A DNA stretch of 64,000 bases from Sphingomicrobium sp. XHP0239 (GTDB taxonomy: Bacteria; Pseudomonadota; Alphaproteobacteria; Sphingomonadales; Sphingomonadaceae). A model generated the notes under the pieces. That model was given only the letters and a program-made list of their open reading frames with translations, ran no database searches and was not told the origin of the DNA. The DNA lies in assembly GCF_039555325.1 (NCBI RefSeq), contig NZ_CP154608.1, positions 434,001 to 498,000 of the forward strand, in the 5' to 3' direction. The position numbers and the translations under genes were made by a program. How positions within the stretch are numbered: position 1 is the stretch's first letter; each line of letters begins with the position of its first letter. Below, one piece after another: positions 1-10,286 of the stretch.

Positions 1-1776
1 CTGGATGAAGACGCGGCCGGGCTTTTCGCCTCGCCCTGCGCGCCCCGCGACCTGGCTCACTTGCTGGAAGGTGCGTTCGGCCGCGCGAAGATCGCCACCC
101 TGCAGTCCCAGATCCGCATCGACCACACCGACCAGCGTCAGGTTGGGAAAGTGGTAGCCTTTGGTGACAAGCTGGGTGCCGATCACGATGTCGATTTCGC
201 CACCCTCCATCGCGCGGACGAATTCGGCGGCCTTCTTGGGGCTCCAGATCGTATCGGAAGTGACGATGGCGGTGCGCGCGTCGGGGAGCAGCAGCGCGAC
301 TTCGTCCGCGATCCGCTCGACACCGGGGCCGCAGGCGACGAGGCTGTCCTCCTCTCCGCATTCGGGACAAGCGGCTGGCGGCGGCATGACGTGGCCGCAA
401 TGATGACAAGCGAGGCGGGCAAGCAACCGGTGCTCGACCATCCACGCCGTACAGTTGGGGCACTGAAAGCGGTGCCCGCAATTGCGGCACAGCGTCAGCG
501 GCGCAAAGCCACGTCTATTGAGGAACAGCAGGGATTGCTCGCCCGCCTCGAGATTCGCTTCCAGCTCGCGCACCAGTTTGGGCGCGAGCCACTTGCCCGG
601 GAGCGGCGGATCCTGCGTCAGGTCGATCGCCGCGAGGTCGGGGAGCTGCGCCTCGGCATGCCGTTCGGTCAACGTCACCTCGTCGTATCGCCCGATCTCG
701 ACCATGTGGCGCGTTTCGATCGCGGGCGTCGCGCTCGCCATGACGACCGGCAGGCCTTCGAAATTTCCGCGCATGACGGCGACGTCGCGAGCATGATACT
801 GGACCCCGTCCTCCTGCTTGAAACTGGTTTCATGGGCCTCGTCGATGATGATGAGGCCGAGGTTCGCATAGGGCAGGAACAGGCTGGACCGCGCGCCCAC
901 CACGACCTTCGCGCTGCCGTCGGCGATCGCACGCCAGGCCCGCCGGCGCTGCGAGGATCGCTGTCCCGAATGCCAGGCCACCGGGGCGGTGCCGAACCGT
1001 TTCTCGAAACGCGCAAGGAACGGCTCGGTCAGCGCGATTTCGGGAAGGAGGACGAGAATTTGTCGGTCCTGTCGCAAGGCCTCGGCGACGGCCTCGAAAT
1101 AGACCTCGGTCTTTCCCGATCCCGTCACCCCGTCGAGCAGGATCGGCGCAAAGCCGCCGCCGATCGCCGCCGTCAATCGCTCGGCGGCGCTGCGCTGCTC
1201 GGGGCGAAGCTTCACGGGCGCGAAATCCGGATCGGGCTTCGGGAACGGCGCATCGGCGTCGACCTCGACAGGCTCCAGTGCGCCCGCCTTCACCAGGCCT
1301 CGGATCACGCCATCCGAGACATCCGCCGCGCTCGCCAGTTCGCGAACGCTGCCCTGGCGATCATCCAGCGCCCGTATGGCTTTCTCTCGGGTCGGCGTCA
1401 TGCGCTCCGGTGTGGCGCCGGTCAGCCGATATTCGACGAGGCTGCGCGGATTTGCGAACGCCGCGCTCGGCAGCATCATTCGAAGTACGGCGGCCAGCGG
1501 CGAGCAATAATAGGTTGCGGCCCATTCGGCGAGGCGGCGCAGCGGTTCGGACAGCGGTGGAACGTCGACCGCGCCGATCAGATAGCGGAGACGATTGTCG
1601 CCGACCTCTTCGGTCGGTAGCCGATCCGCTTCCCAGACCACCGCTACCAGTTGTCGAGGGCCGAGCGGGACGGTCACGAGAGTACCGGGCGGCGCCTCCA
1701 GTCCATCGGGCAGTCGATAATCGAGTGGCCCCAACGCGGCATTCAGCGTGACGACCCGGACGCGGCGGACGGTCAA
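1..1776 (-). CDS. priA: Primosomal protein N' (PriA helicase), C-terminus cut by window edge
   Basis: DEAH-type helicase that reloads the replisome at stalled or collapsed forks. Only the first 592 codons are in the window; the usual length is about 720. Walker A (GVTGSGKT) is near residue 216-223, DEAH near 311-314, and the zinc-binding cysteine pairs (CRNC, CPNC, CHHC, CPEC) at about 428-470. The last visible residues include RAGRG, the helicase motif VI arginine region. The start is a TTG whose first base follows the purC stop codon directly; it is chosen because VRRVRVVTLNAALGPLDY just after it matches the usual PriA N-terminus and no ATG is close. Translation is therefore probably coupled to purC. 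The long open frame on the opposite strand is a GC-rich shadow. Confidence 0.95.
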   Translation of the reverse strand, partial: MTVRRVRVVTLNAALGPLDYRLPDGLEAPPGTLVTVPLGPRQLVAVVWEADRLPTEEVGDNRLRYLIGAVDVPPLSEPLRRLAEWAATYYCSPLAAVLRMMLPSAAFANPRSLVEYRLTGATPERMTPTREKAIRALDDRQGSVRELASAADVSDGVIRGLVKAGALEPVEVDADAPFPKPDPDFAPVKLRPEQRSAAERLTAAIGGGFAPILLDGVTGSGKTEVYFEAVAEALRQDRQILVLLPEIALTEPFLARFEKRFGTAPVAWHSGQRSSQRRRAWRAIADGSAKVVVGARSSLFLPYANLGLIIIDEAHETSFKQEDGVQYHARDVAVMRGNFEGLPVVMASATPAIETRHMVEIGRYDEVTLTERHAEAQLPDLAAIDLTQDPPLPGKWLAPKLVRELEANLEAGEQSLLFLNRRGFAPLTLCRNCGHRFQCPNCTAWMVEHRLLARLACHHCGHVMPPPAACPECGEEDSLVACGPGVERIADEVALLLPDARTAIVTSDTIWSPKKAAEFVRAMEGGEIDIVIGTQLVTKGYHFPNLTLVGVVDADLGLQGGDLRAAERTFQQVSQVAGRAGRGEKPGRVFIQ

Positions 1777-2568
1777 TTACTGCCCGTCGCGCTTCTTCTT
1801 GGCTTCATCGAAATCGAGCACGGCGCCGTCTTCCTCGCCTTCCTCGCGCTTCAGGAGACCGAGGCGGCGGGCCACTTCCTGATAGGCTTCGGCTTCCTCG
1901 CCGAGATCCTGCCGGAAGCGGTCCTTGTCGAGTTTCTTGTTCGACTTCATGTCCCACAGGCGGCAGCTGTCGGGGCTGATTTCGTCGGCCAGGATGATGC
2001 GCGCATAGTCGTTTTCGTAGAGCCGACCGAACTCCAGCTTGAAGTCGACGAGCTTGATTCCGATCCCCGCGAACAGGCCGCTCATGAAGTCGTTCACGCG
2101 GATGGCCATGTCGGCCATGTCGTTCATCTCTTCCTGGCTGGCCCATCCGAAACAGGCGATGTGCTCGTCCGCGATCAGCGGATCACCCAGCGCGTCGTCC
2201 TTGTAGTAATATTCGATGATCGTGCGCGGCAGCTGCGTACCTTCCTCGATCCCGAGACGCTTGGTCAGCGTGCCCGCCGCGACGTTGCGCACGACGACCT
2301 CGATCGGCACGATGTCGACCTGCCGAACCAGCTGCTCGCGCATGTTCAGTCGGCGGATGAAATGGGTCGGTACGCCAATCGCCCCCAGCGACGTGAAGAT
2401 ATATTCGCTGATGCGGTTGTTGAGGACACCCTTGCCCGCAATCTGGCCCTTTTTCTGGGCGTTGAAGGCAGTCGCATCGTCCTTGAAATACTGGATGATC
2501 GTGCCGGGCTCGGGACCCTCGTAGAGAATCTTCGCCTTGCCTTCGTAGATCTGCCGCCGTCGTGCCAT
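1777..2568 (-). CDS. purC: Phosphoribosylaminoimidazole-succinocarboxamide synthase (SAICAR synthetase)
   Basis: Cytosolic ATP-dependent ligase that joins aspartate to CAIR in de novo purine synthesis. The 263-residue length is normal for the family. It opens with [16 protein letters not shown], and the family signatures VEVVVRN-type ([12 protein letters not shown], about 98-109) and [10 protein letters not shown] (about 173-182) are intact. The ATG is preceded by a modest GCAGGAC ribosome site. It is the gene before priA on the minus strand with no gap, and 70 bases after the histidine kinase gene. Nothing unusual in the coding sequence. Confidence 0.97.
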   Translation of the reverse strand: MARRRQIYEGKAKILYEGPEPGTIIQYFKDDATAFNAQKKGQIAGKGVLNNRISEYIFTSLGAIGVPTHFIRRLNMREQLVRQVDIVPIEVVVRNVAAGTLTKRLGIEEGTQLPRTIIEYYYKDDALGDPLIADEHIACFGWASQEEMNDMADMAIRVNDFMSGLFAGIGIKLVDFKLEFGRLYENDYARIILADEISPDSCRLWDMKSNKKLDKDRFRQDLGEEAEAYQEVARRLGLLKREEGEEDGAVLDFDEAKKKRDGQ

Positions 2569-2638
2569 GGTTGTCCTGCTTCGATTGTGCGCGGGCTATA
2601 GAGGAGGGCGACGGTGGGGGCAATCGACGTTGCCGACG

Positions 2639-4024
2639 CTATTGCAGGGGGGAGACCTCGCGCCCGTCCGATTCGAGTTGAGCGAGCGGCGCGGCGATCT
2701 TCCAGACCACCCCTTCCGGTTCCAGCCGATAGTCCACCGAAGCGCCCAGCGTCGCCTTCGGATTACGCTCGATGAGGATCGTTCCGAACCCCTTGCGCGA
2801 CGCGGCCTCGACCGGCGGACCGCCATGCTCGGACCAGGAGAGCCCGAAGCGGTCGTCCGACCGGTCCACCGTCCATTGGATCGCGACACCGCCCTTCTCG
2901 TCCGAAAGCGCTCCATATTTGATGGCGTTGGTAGCGAGCTCGTGGATCGCCAGCCCGATCACTTCCGCGGCGCGCGGGGTCACGAGAAAGTCCCGGTTGC
3001 CATCGAGATTTATGCGCTCCCGGTCGATGCCGAGCGAGTCGAGCTGCTGCAGGACGATCGCGTCGACGGGCGCCCCCGTCCAGTTACGCTTGATGAGCAA
3101 ATCCTGGTTGGCGGCGAGCGACATGACCCGATGCTGCAGTCGCTCGCGGATATCGGGACTGTCGCCGGCGATACGGTTCACGAGCGACTGGATGATCGCC
3201 AGCATGTTCTTCGAGCGATGATTGACCTCGCTCATGAGAAGTCGGATCGCTTCTTCATGTTCGAGCTGGCGGGTGATGTCGGTATTCGTGCCGAACCAGA
3301 AAGCAACGTCGCCATCCGCATCCTTCTTCGGCATCGCCCGAGAGAGAAAGCTCCGGTACTTTCCATCGCTACCGCGTAGCGGAAAGGTGTCCTCCCACGG
3401 TTCGCCCGAGACGATATGGCTTCTGAACTTCTCGGTCACGCGCTCGACATGATCGGGATGGTGGACGTCTCGCCATCCCCAACCGCGCATTTCCTCCTCG
3501 TTCGTGCCGGTATAATCGTACCAGCGGCGATTGTACCAGAAGATCGATCCGTCGGCCTCGGCCATCCAGGCGAGCTGGGGGATATTGTTCGCCATGGTCC
3601 GAAACCGCAGCTCGGCCGCCTCGAGTGCAGAGCGGGTTTCCGCCCATTCGCGAATGTCGTTCGCGATCTTGGAGGCGCCGACGATCTGCCCGCTGTCGTC
3701 ACGGATCGGCGAGACGGTGATGGCGACGGGAACGAGGCTGCCATCCTTGTGCTGGCGTAGCGTCTCGAACTTGCGAACGCGTTCGCCCGCGCGGATCCGG
3801 CGCAGGATGAGATCTTCCTCGTCCATCCGATTGTCCGGGATGATCTTCCGTATCGAACTGCCGACCATCTCGGCACGGCTGTATCCGAAAATCCGTTCCG
3901 CCGCCGGATTCCAGTCGGTGACGGTCCCGTCGAGCCGCTTGGCGACGATCGCATCGTCCGCGCCATCGACGATGGCCTGAAGACGTGCGCCTTCGAAGGC
4001 TGCGTCGTTCGCGCCCTCCTTCAT
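2639..4024 (-). CDS. PAS-PAS sensor histidine kinase, HWE/HisKA_2 family
   Basis: Cytosolic two-component kinase of about 461 residues. Two PAS domains come first: one near residues 10-130 and a PAS_3-type one near 140-255 with the WYNRRWYDYTG motif. Then follows a kinase core whose phosphoacceptor box is EVNHRSKN (His about 269). The ATP-binding part has HELATNAIKYGALS and a W-x-E motif (SWSEHGG), which together mark the HWE/HisKA_2 family common in alphaproteobacteria. No transmembrane segment or signal peptide is visible, so the signal is probably intracellular. The ATG start at 4024 is preferred; an in-frame GTG at 4048 would add eight residues but has its AGGGA directly against it. No response regulator is adjacent, so the partner is unknown. 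Confidence 0.9.
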   Translation of the reverse strand: MKEGANDAAFEGARLQAIVDGADDAIVAKRLDGTVTDWNPAAERIFGYSRAEMVGSSIRKIIPDNRMDEEDLILRRIRAGERVRKFETLRQHKDGSLVPVAITVSPIRDDSGQIVGASKIANDIREWAETRSALEAAELRFRTMANNIPQLAWMAEADGSIFWYNRRWYDYTGTNEEEMRGWGWRDVHHPDHVERVTEKFRSHIVSGEPWEDTFPLRGSDGKYRSFLSRAMPKKDADGDVAFWFGTNTDITRQLEHEEAIRLLMSEVNHRSKNMLAIIQSLVNRIAGDSPDIRERLQHRVMSLAANQDLLIKRNWTGAPVDAIVLQQLDSLGIDRERINLDGNRDFLVTPRAAEVIGLAIHELATNAIKYGALSDEKGGVAIQWTVDRSDDRFGLSWSEHGGPPVEAASRKGFGTILIERNPKATLGASVDYRLEPEGVVWKIAAPLAQLESDGREVSPLQ

Positions 4025-4080
4025 GCTTCGCCGTCCATCATCGCCCACTCCCTGGCCATGTCAGTCGAAAGCGGCCGGCA

Positions 4081-4133
4081 GGCCGATAGTTCCCATCGGC
4101 CGGAGGGAGCGGGGTCGGTTTGCGACCGACCCC
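4081..4133 (-). terminator. Tandem hairpins downstream of the M16 peptidase gene
   Basis: Two perfect inverted repeats lie between the M16 stop and the kinase start. One has arms GGGGTCGGT/ACCGACCCC (9 bp, 5-base loop, 4111-4133). The other has arms GGCCGAT/ATCGGCC (7 bp, 7-base loop, 4081-4101). Neither is followed by a T-run on the minus strand, so they may slow or protect the transcript rather than act as a classic intrinsic terminator. Confidence 0.5.
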
Positions 4134-4150
4134 ATTGGAAGAACGATGCC

Positions 4151-6967
4151 CTACTCCGCGCCGAGCTTGCTCGACGTGATGCGCACCGGAATGAGCGCGT
4201 CGTCGGTCAGATAGCGCTGCGCCAAGGCCTGCAGGTCCTCGGCAGTCACCGCCGCTAGGATCGCATCGAAGTTGCGCGCCCGATCGAGGCGTGCGGGATC
4301 GCGCTGGGCGAGGTTTGCGTAGCCGAGCCAGTAGCCATTCGAACGCTTGGCATCGGTGCGGCTTTCGACGATCGGCGCCCGCGCGCGCTGGAGCGTGTCG
4401 GCATCGACGGGTGACGCGCGGAGCGACGCCGCCACCTCGCGATAGGCGTCGAGAGTGGCGTCCATCTGGGCCGGATCCACGACCGACTGCACGGTAAGGT
4501 TGCCGTAGCCCTCGTACCAGCGGTCCTGCGTGTTCGATACGCCGACGCCGTAGCTCGCACCCAGCTCCTCGCGCACCTTGTCGGTCAGTTCGAGGTCCAT
4601 GACGGCGCGCAGCAGCGACAGTCCGACCACCTGCTCGAAATCCTCGTCGTCATCGGTCGGCCAGTAAGCGGCGATCAGTGCCTGATCGGCCTCCCCCTCG
4701 TGCGTGAGTTCGATACTTTCGCCACCGTCGACGATGGTCACCGGGTCGAGCGTATAGTCGGTGATCTGCTCACCGCGCCGGTCGAGCGTTCCGAAGGTAT
4801 TGGCGACCGCGGCAATCACCGCATCCTCGTCCATCGCGCCGACGACGCTGACGGTGACGGCATTGTTCGAGAGCATGTCGCCGATCTGGCTTTGCAGAAT
4901 GTCGGCGTTGAAGGCCTCGAACGTTTCGGCATCGGGAAGGACGAAGCGCGGATCACCCCCGGTGATCGCACCCGGAGCCTGGGTCCCGAAGACCGAGGCA
5001 GGCGAGGCGGTCAACTGGGGCAGGATCAGCGGGACGATGTTGGCCCACCGAGCGTCCGCTTCCTCGCGGTAGCCGTAGTCGGTGAGATAGGCCGCGGCGA
5101 TGCGCATCTGCTCGGGCAGAAATTCGGGCGCAAGCGAACCGGCCATCTGGATCCCGGTTTCGCTGATCGTGAAACCGGTGCCGATCGGGCGGCCCGCGAT
5201 ATATTCGTCGATTTCGCTATAGGGATGCGCGTTCGTTCCGCCGAGGCCCGACGCGAGCTGGGCGTAGAGGGTCGGAGCGAAGCTTTCGGCGCCCAGCAGC
5301 AACGAACCGCCGTCCACCGAGACGCTCCACGATACCGCATTGTCCTGAAAATCGGTGGTCTTGAGATTGAGCCTGACGCCATTGTCGAAGGTGATGGTGC
5401 GGATGCCGAGATCCTCGATCGTGGTGTCGGAAGCGATGCTTCCCGCCGCACCCCAGTCGGCGTAGGCGAAATCGGCGCTCTCCGTATCCTCATTGGCGGC
5501 AACCGCCACCGTCCGACTATTTTCCAGCGCGGCAAGCGCGGCGGTTGCGCTCACTTCCTCCTTGCCGGAAATGTAGACGAGCGGCTCGCTGCCGGCGAAC
5601 AACTCGGCAAAGGCGGCGTTGGCCTCTTCCAGCGTGATCGTATCGGCGAACTGCTCGATATACTGGCGCTGGATCGCCGGCGCAGTGATGAAATAATTTT
5701 CGCCGACAGCGCCGAGGATCTGGTTGGCAAGCTGGGCGTGCGTGCGGTTTTCGGATTGCTCGGCATAGGTGCGGACCTGCTGCAACCGCTCGCGCTTCAC
5801 CCGTTCGAACTCGCGTTCGGAAAAGCCGTATTCGACGGCCCGGCGCGCTTCCTGTTCGAGGAGGCCGATGGCGCTTTCCCATTCGCCATCCCGGACGGTC
5901 GCGTTCAGGGACGTATAGAGGCCGAGGTCTTCCTCTCGCCCTTCGCTCACCCCACCGCCGAGGATGATGCTGTCGGGTTGTTCGGCAATGCGCTGCATGC
6001 GGTTGTTGAACATGGCGACCGCCCAGCTTTCGACCGTGCTCTCGCGGCGACGTGCAAGCGTATCGGCGGGGTCCTCGTCGGGGCGATAGGTGCGGATGGT
6101 GACGCCGCTCACGGCCGCGGGATCGGCGAAACTGGTCGCCGCCGCGGGCCGGTCGAGGTCGAGGCTGCCGCGGTCGATCGGTGCTCCGGCATTCCCGGGC
6201 GCGTCCCAGTCGGCGAACGTCTCGCGGATACGGCGCTCGATGGCATCGGGATCCACGTCCCCGACGAACACGAAGGTCGTATATTCCGGACGGTAGTAGC
6301 GATGGTAGAGGTCGCGCATCGTTTTGCCGGTCGCGGTCGTCAGCACTTCTTCCGTTCCGATCGGAGAGCGGTCCGCATAGGGCGCATCGGGGAGGAAGAA
6401 TTCGAGGTTCGAAAGCGCGTTGCGAAGCTGCCAATTGTTGCGGGTCCGGCGCTCGCCGAGGATAACGCCACGCTCGCGGTTCACGGCCTCTTCGTCGAAC
6501 TGGATCTCGCTCGCGGTCTCGCGCATCAGAAAGAAGGCGGCATCGAGCCGTTCGTCGTCGACCTGCGGCAGGTCGAGCATGTAGATCGTGCGATCGAAAC
6601 CGGTCGACGCGTTGGTGTCCGCACCGAAAGCCAGACCCAGTCGCTCGAGCATCGAGATCATCTCGCCCTCGGCCACGTTGGTGGTGCCGTTGAAGGCCAT
6701 ATGCTCGATGAAATGGGCAAGGCCGCGCTCGTTCTCGGCTTCCTGCACCGCGCCGAAATCGACGTGCATCCGCACCGCCGCCTGACCCGGGCGGTAGTCG
6801 TTGGGCATGATCGCGTACTTCATGCCGTTGTCGAGAACGCCGTAGCGGATGGTCTCGTCGGCGGCGACGTCGGTGGGGGCCAGGCCCCAGCCTTCCTGCG
6901 CGGCGGCGGGGGCGGCGGCGAAGGCGAGGGCGGTACTGGCGGCAAGCAGCGTGGCGAGGCGGCGCAT
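4151..6967 (-). CDS. Periplasmic M16 family zinc metallopeptidase (two peptidase halves)
   Basis: Insulinase/pitrilysin-type peptidase of 938 residues, expected in the periplasm. The start at 6967 gives a clear signal peptide (MRRLATLLAAS then an alanine-rich core ending AAAQ); a longer frame to 7051 only adds residues before it. The inverted zinc motif HFIEH is at about 85-89, with the third ligand glutamate about 76 residues later in NRERGVILGE. M16 and M16_C domains repeat in the second half (about 500-930), which lacks a zinc motif, as is normal for this two-half family. Such proteins digest small peptides; the real substrate is not evident. It heads a minus-strand run with the kinase, purC and priA, separated by a 126-base gap holding hairpins. 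Confidence 0.92.
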   Translation of the reverse strand: MRRLATLLAASTALAFAAAPAAAQEGWGLAPTDVAADETIRYGVLDNGMKYAIMPNDYRPGQAAVRMHVDFGAVQEAENERGLAHFIEHMAFNGTTNVAEGEMISMLERLGLAFGADTNASTGFDRTIYMLDLPQVDDERLDAAFFLMRETASEIQFDEEAVNRERGVILGERRTRNNWQLRNALSNLEFFLPDAPYADRSPIGTEEVLTTATGKTMRDLYHRYYRPEYTTFVFVGDVDPDAIERRIRETFADWDAPGNAGAPIDRGSLDLDRPAAATSFADPAAVSGVTIRTYRPDEDPADTLARRRESTVESWAVAMFNNRMQRIAEQPDSIILGGGVSEGREEDLGLYTSLNATVRDGEWESAIGLLEQEARRAVEYGFSEREFERVKRERLQQVRTYAEQSENRTHAQLANQILGAVGENYFITAPAIQRQYIEQFADTITLEEANAAFAELFAGSEPLVYISGKEEVSATAALAALENSRTVAVAANEDTESADFAYADWGAAGSIASDTTIEDLGIRTITFDNGVRLNLKTTDFQDNAVSWSVSVDGGSLLLGAESFAPTLYAQLASGLGGTNAHPYSEIDEYIAGRPIGTGFTISETGIQMAGSLAPEFLPEQMRIAAAYLTDYGYREEADARWANIVPLILPQLTASPASVFGTQAPGAITGGDPRFVLPDAETFEAFNADILQSQIGDMLSNNAVTVSVVGAMDEDAVIAAVANTFGTLDRRGEQITDYTLDPVTIVDGGESIELTHEGEADQALIAAYWPTDDDEDFEQVVGLSLLRAVMDLELTDKVREELGASYGVGVSNTQDRWYEGYGNLTVQSVVDPAQMDATLDAYREVAASLRASPVDADTLQRARAPIVESRTDAKRSNGYWLGYANLAQRDPARLDRARNFDAILAAVTAEDLQALAQRYLTDDALIPVRITSSKLGAE

Positions 6968-7193
6968 AGGGTCGTATCTCCTGTTATACTGCTTTTCCGT
7001 CGCGAAAAGCGTGAGCGGGCCAAGGTTTAACGGCGGAGCCGTGCATGACAAGCGACGGATCGACGAACGGGGCGCTCAGACGGGCGTGGGGCGGCCGGAG
7101 CGGCCGTCGATTACTCAGGTTACTCCATATCGGCGTCCGATACGCACCGTCTTATTCGTGCATTTCGGAAGGTTGTCGCGCCAGATCGGCGGC

Positions 7194-7856
7194 ATGTTGG
7201 AACGGTTCGACTTCCTAGGCTGCGGGGCCGACGCGGAAGGTCCCGATGGGCGGGCGTTGTTGGCGCGCGTGCTGCAAATGGCCGGTGTTCCGGGAGCGGA
7301 CATCGAGGCGGCGCGGCTTTGGTCGCGGTTCGGCAGCGTAAACGACTTGCTTGCTGCCTCGCCCAAGGCAATTGCGGAGGTGGCGGAGGGGCGCAACGGG
7401 GAGCGGGTAGTAGAGGCTCTGGCTTGCATGCAGGCGCTTATGACCCATGCGGAAACCGAGGCAGCACTTCGCACAGACTTGGGACGTTCACCCGAAGGGG
7501 TTGTGCGGCTGTTTTCCCCACGGATCGCCTTTTCGCCTATCGAAGTCGTTGTCGCTGCACTGTTTGACAGGGGTGGGCGACTAATCGGGGTCGAGGAGAT
7601 TGCGCGCGGCGGAATGCGAGGCGCCACGGTTGAAGTGCGAGCGGTAGCGCTGGCGGCATTGTCACGGAGCGCAGCAAGCATCGTACTGGCGCACAACCAC
7701 CCCAGCGGCGACCCTACCCCCAGCGGACCGGACCGCCGCTGGACGCGCAAGCTTAACACCCTACTCGCCGACCTTGACGTGCGCCTAAGCGACCACCTCA
7801 TCTTGGCGCGGGGCCGGTGGATTTCGATGCGACGGGAGATGCCGGAGATCTTTTGA
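7194..7856 (+). CDS. radC: RadC/JAB-domain protein (UPF0758 family)
   Basis: RadC-like protein of 220 residues. The JAMM metalloprotease-type signature HNHPSGDPTPSGPD is complete near residues 171-184, and the preceding FDRGGRLIG and RAVALAALS segments match the family. The N-terminal part has a short helical region like the helix-hairpin-helix of RadC. The cellular role of RadC is not settled; the old link to DNA repair came from a misassigned mutant. The start at 7194 (MLERFDFLGCG) is chosen over longer in-frame starts because upstream residues overlap the divergent M16 signal peptide region and read as shadow. It is divergent from the M16 gene and 105 bases before parC. Confidence 0.85.
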   Translation: MLERFDFLGCGADAEGPDGRALLARVLQMAGVPGADIEAARLWSRFGSVNDLLAASPKAIAEVAEGRNGERVVEALACMQALMTHAETEAALRTDLGRSPEGVVRLFSPRIAFSPIEVVVAALFDRGGRLIGVEEIARGGMRGATVEVRAVALAALSRSAASIVLAHNHPSGDPTPSGPDRRWTRKLNTLLADLDVRLSDHLILARGRWISMRREMPEIF

Positions 7857-7961
7857 TCCGCGAGCGAAAGACTATCGTGCGTTTATCGACGCGCGACATC
7901 AATTTCATTGGTGCCTCCACGCCTCTCGACCCGAGCCAAGCCGTTTGTCATTAGAGTTCGC

Positions 7962-10238
7962 ATGACCACAGAATCCTCCATCATCGATGAGCCTTTCGCG
8001 TCGGCCCTCTCCGAGCGCTATCTCGTCTACGCGCTGTCCACCATTACCGCGCGCTCGCTGCCCGACGTTCGGGACGGGTTGAAGCCCGTGCATCGGCGGC
8101 TGCTCTGGGCGATGCGGAAGTTGCGGCTCGAGCCGACGGGGCCGGGGGCGGCTTCGCTCACGGCCAGCAACAATACGGCGTTCAAGAAGTCGGCGCGGGT
8201 CGTGGGGGACGTGATCGGGAAATATCATCCGCACGGGGACAGCAGCGTCTATGACGCGATGGTGCGGTTGGCGCAGGGCTTTTCGCTGCGCTACCCGCTG
8301 GTCGAGGGGCAGGGGAATTTCGGGAATATCGACGGCGATAATGCCGCGGCGTACCGTTATACCGAGGCGCGGCTGACGCGGACCGCGATGCGGTTGATGG
8401 ACGGGCTCGACGCGGGGACGGTGGCGTTCCGGTCGACCTACAATGGCGAGGAGGAAGAGCCGGAGGTGATGCCGGGCCTGTTCCCCAACATGCTCGCCAA
8501 CGGGGCGGCGGGCATCGCGGTGGGGATGGCGACGAGCATCCCGCCGCATAACGTCGGCGAACTGTGCGATGCGGCGGTGCACCTGATCGGGACGCGCGAT
8601 GCGCGCGACGAGACGTTGATGAAGTACGTGAAGGGGCCGGACTTTCCGACGGGCGGCGTGCTGGTCGACGACGAGGCGAGCATTTTGAAAGCCTATGTGA
8701 CGGGGCGGGGGTCGTTCCGGGTGCGGGCGCGGGTGGTGCGCGAGGATCTGAAGGGCGGGGGCTACCAGCTGGTGGTGACCGAGATCCCCTATGGCGTGCA
8801 GAAGGGCAAGCTGATCGAGCAGATCGCGGGGCTGATCGGGGACAAGAAGCTGCCGATCCTGGCCGACGTGCGCGACGAGAGCGCGGAGGATATCCGCGTG
8901 GTGCTGGAGCCGCGGAGCCGGACGGTGGATGCGGCGCTGCTCGAGGAGAGCTTGTACAAGCTCTCTGATCTTGAGAGCCGGTTTTCGCTTAACCTCAACG
9001 TGCTGGAACATGGGCGCACGCCGGGGGTGATGAGCCTCAAGGAAGCACTGCTCAGCTGGATCGATTTCCAGTTCGATGTGATGCGCAACCGGGCGCGGTT
9101 CCGGATCGGGAAGATCGAGGATCGGCTGGAGCTGGTGGGGGGGTATCTGATTGCCTTCCTGAACCTCGACCGGGTGATCGAGATCATCCGCACCGAAGAC
9201 GAACCCAAGGCGGTGATGATGGCCGAGTTCGCGCTGACCGACCGGCAGGCGGAGGCGATCCTCAACATGCGGCTCAGGAGCTTGCGCAAGCTGGAGGAGA
9301 TGGAGCTCAAGAGCGAGCAGGAGAGCTTGCGCGCCGAGAAGACGGAGCTGGAGGAACTGCTCGGCGACGAAGAGAAGCAGAAGGCGCAGCTCAAGGACGA
9401 ACTGCGCGCGCTCAAGAAGGAATATCGGGACGATCCACGGCGCACGCGCGTCGAGGAGGCCGAGGATGCGGGCGATCTCGACTGGACGGCGATGATCGAC
9501 AAGGAGCCGGTGACGGTGATCCTGTCGAAGCGCGGGTGGATCCGCGCGATGAAGGGGCATGTCGACCTCGCCACCGTGCCGGAAATGAAGTTCCGCGAAG
9601 GGGACGAGGCGGACCATGCCTTCCACGCGCAGACGACCGACCGAGTGCTGATCGTCGGGGCGAACGGGCGGATCTTCACGCTGGGGGCGGACAAGTTGCC
9701 GGGCGGACGCGGGTTCGGGGAGCCGGTGCGGCTGTCGATCGATCTCGAAGACGGGGTCGAGATCGTGGCGGCGATGGCGGTGGATCCGAAGGCGCGATAC
9801 CTGGTGGCGGCGAGCGACGGTCGCGGCTTCCTGACGCCGGGCGAGACGCTGACGGCGGAGACGCGCAAGGGGAAGAATCTCGTCAACTTGCGCAAGGGCG
9901 CGCGCGTTAAGCTGGTCCGGCGTATGCCGCAGGACGCCGATGCGATCGCGGTCGTGGGGGAGAACCGCAAGATGCTGGTGTTCCTCGCCGAGGAGATGCC
10001 CGAACTGGCGCGCGGGGCGGGGGTGCAGCTGCAGCGCTATCGCGATGGGGGATTGAGCGATGCCTTGCCGTTCAAGCTGGAGGACGGCCTCAGCTGGGCG
10101 ATGGGCGGAGGGACGCGCAATCGAACGGAAACCGACGTCAGTCCATGGAAAGTCGCGCGCGGTGCTGCCGGGCGAATGGCGCCGCAGGGCTTCCCGCAGG
10201 AGAATGTCTTCACCCCGCCCGTCGTGAAGGACGAGTGA
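7962..10238 (+). CDS. parC: DNA topoisomerase IV subunit A
   Basis: The breaking-rejoining subunit of the type IIA topoisomerase that decatenates daughter chromosomes, paired with ParE (not in this window). About 758 residues, the ParC rather than GyrA length. The catalytic tyrosine is in YRYTEARL (about Tyr133), and the quinolone-target region reads [14 protein letters not shown] with an unmodified serine near 94. A coiled-coil stretch (about 440-500) leads to a beta-pinwheel C-terminal domain with [14 protein letters not shown] repeats. The start [10 protein letters not shown] at 7962 is preferred to a GTG 54 bases upstream. The coding strand is very rich in G at third positions compared with its neighbours. 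Confidence 0.96.
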   Translation: MTTESSIIDEPFASALSERYLVYALSTITARSLPDVRDGLKPVHRRLLWAMRKLRLEPTGPGAASLTASNNTAFKKSARVVGDVIGKYHPHGDSSVYDAMVRLAQGFSLRYPLVEGQGNFGNIDGDNAAAYRYTEARLTRTAMRLMDGLDAGTVAFRSTYNGEEEEPEVMPGLFPNMLANGAAGIAVGMATSIPPHNVGELCDAAVHLIGTRDARDETLMKYVKGPDFPTGGVLVDDEASILKAYVTGRGSFRVRARVVREDLKGGGYQLVVTEIPYGVQKGKLIEQIAGLIGDKKLPILADVRDESAEDIRVVLEPRSRTVDAALLEESLYKLSDLESRFSLNLNVLEHGRTPGVMSLKEALLSWIDFQFDVMRNRARFRIGKIEDRLELVGGYLIAFLNLDRVIEIIRTEDEPKAVMMAEFALTDRQAEAILNMRLRSLRKLEEMELKSEQESLRAEKTELEELLGDEEKQKAQLKDELRALKKEYRDDPRRTRVEEAEDAGDLDWTAMIDKEPVTVILSKRGWIRAMKGHVDLATVPEMKFREGDEADHAFHAQTTDRVLIVGANGRIFTLGADKLPGGRGFGEPVRLSIDLEDGVEIVAAMAVDPKARYLVAASDGRGFLTPGETLTAETRKGKNLVNLRKGARVKLVRRMPQDADAIAVVGENRKMLVFLAEEMPELARGAGVQLQRYRDGGLSDALPFKLEDGLSWAMGGGTRNRTETDVSPWKVARGAAGRMAPQGFPQENVFTPPVVKDE

Positions 10239-10286
10239 TCGGGGCTTTCCCTATGTTAAATACCCGCCATTAACCCTTGCGTCGCT

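Noticed and set aside
4700..7030. 776-codon open frame antisense to the M16 peptidase
   Set aside because: It mirrors the GC-rich third positions of a gene with clear zinc motifs and matches no family.
7905..9626. 573-codon open frame antisense to parC
   Set aside because: Low-complexity His/Arg/Pro-rich shadow of a certain gene.
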